This document shows positions 4,960 through 5,195 of a DNA stretch of 5,195 bases, in pieces. Below the pieces are notes generated by a model. That model was not told the DNA's origin. It made no database searches and saw only the letters and a program-made list of their open reading frames with translations. Where the stretch lies: assembly GCA_964347995.1 (NCBI GenBank), contig CAYGBA010000083.1, forward strand, positions 1-5,195, in the 5' to 3' direction. Numbering within the stretch: the first letter of the stretch is position 1; the number at the start of each line of letters is the position of its first letter. The position numbers were made by a program, and so were the translations under genes. The stretch is from GCA-020348365 sp964347995. GTDB lineage: Archaea > Thermoproteota > Bathyarchaeia > Bathyarchaeales > Bathyarchaeaceae.

Positions 4960-4989
4960 GACGAAGCTGTAAAAGCTGTGAGCAATAAA

Positions 4990-5195
4990 ATGGAACTAGA
5001 TGGCTTCAAGACCGCTTTGCGGGAGCGAAAACTTGACGATGAGCAGATTGAAGCGGCTGTTAATATTGTTGATGAATTTGGTAAGTTTCTTGGTCACCAG
5101 AAGAAGTCGGTTGAGAATGCATCCAATGAGGATGTTTACAATTTTTCGGATTATTTGATTGAGAAAGAGAAAAATACATTTGAAAATTATGTGTC
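4990..5195 (+). CDS. Partial gene, N-terminal 68 residues of a helical protein of unknown function
   Basis: The frame begins MELDGFKTALRERKLDDEQI and stays open to the window end. The visible part is charged and helical, with no signal peptide or membrane segment, so the protein is probably cytoplasmic. The stretch NEDVYNFSDYLIEKEKNTFE (about 47-66) loosely resembles the SAM-like N-terminal core-binding domain of tyrosine recombinases (short helix, YL, then a helix after a T), but many helical proteins look alike here and the catalytic domain would lie outside the window. The ATG at 4990 follows a TATA-like site by about 34 bases; a GTG in frame at 4978 is an alternative, and no strong SD is present. 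I assign no function. Confidence 0.7.
   Translation, partial: MELDGFKTALRERKLDDEQIEAAVNIVDEFGKFLGHQKKSVENASNEDVYNFSDYLIEKEKNTFENYV

Noticed and set aside
4849..4989. The frame of the iron-sulfur gene stays open after its TAG stop into the gene at 4990, suggesting UAG read-through (for example as pyrrolysine)
   Set aside because: A stop-free run of about 47 codons in one frame has roughly a 10% chance, the stretch covers repeat copy 2 whose other copy has a stop in this frame, and the protein already ends normally after its ferredoxin domain.

Overview
The window looks archaeal. TATA-like boxes sit about 25-35 bases upstream of several start codons (for example 1084-1091 before 1116, and 3725-3734 before the iron-sulfur gene). 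Strong Shine-Dalgarno sites also occur, and the tRNA remnant carries an encoded CCA. Base composition is mixed, roughly 33% to 57% GC in sampled 60-base blocks. Short (CG)n tracts are found mainly between genes. I cannot name the species; an uncultured mesophilic archaeon is my inference.

Layout. 31-699 (minus) encodes a multi-pass membrane protein with an H-x4-D-H motif and a His-rich loop, like nickel/cobalt transporters of the NicO/RcnA/UreH type. 700-1115 is a gene-poor gap with one copy of a dispersed repeat and an archaeal promoter. 1116-1541 (plus) is a membrane-anchored protein of unknown function. 1720-2298 (plus) is a secreted, His- and Trp-rich protein with a strong SD and a TATA box inside an inverted repeat. 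2299-2524 holds a T-tract terminator, a possible 28-residue ORF with a near-ideal SD, and a GC-rich hairpin. 2938-3399 and 2525-2932 (minus) are two small membrane proteins in tandem, five bases apart but of clearly different base composition.

Upstream of the minus-strand pair, at about 3540-3578, lies the 3' part of a tRNA gene on the plus strand with no 5' half in the window. It may be an integration scar (att site), a split-tRNA half, or a decayed gene. 3799-4848 (plus) encodes a winged-helix/ferredoxin-type protein with two extra cysteine clusters. A plus-strand gene begins at 4990 and runs off the end.

The most unusual structure is a 54-base direct repeat at 773-826 and 4887-4940, 42/54 identical without gaps, with a third degraded copy at 3645-3717. 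All copies point the same way, start with a TATA-like core, and lie between genes upstream of plus-strand genes. I see no clear pathway joining the genes; two of them (the transporter and the His-rich secreted protein) could relate to metal handling, but that is inference. No transposase, CRISPR array or complete integrase is present.
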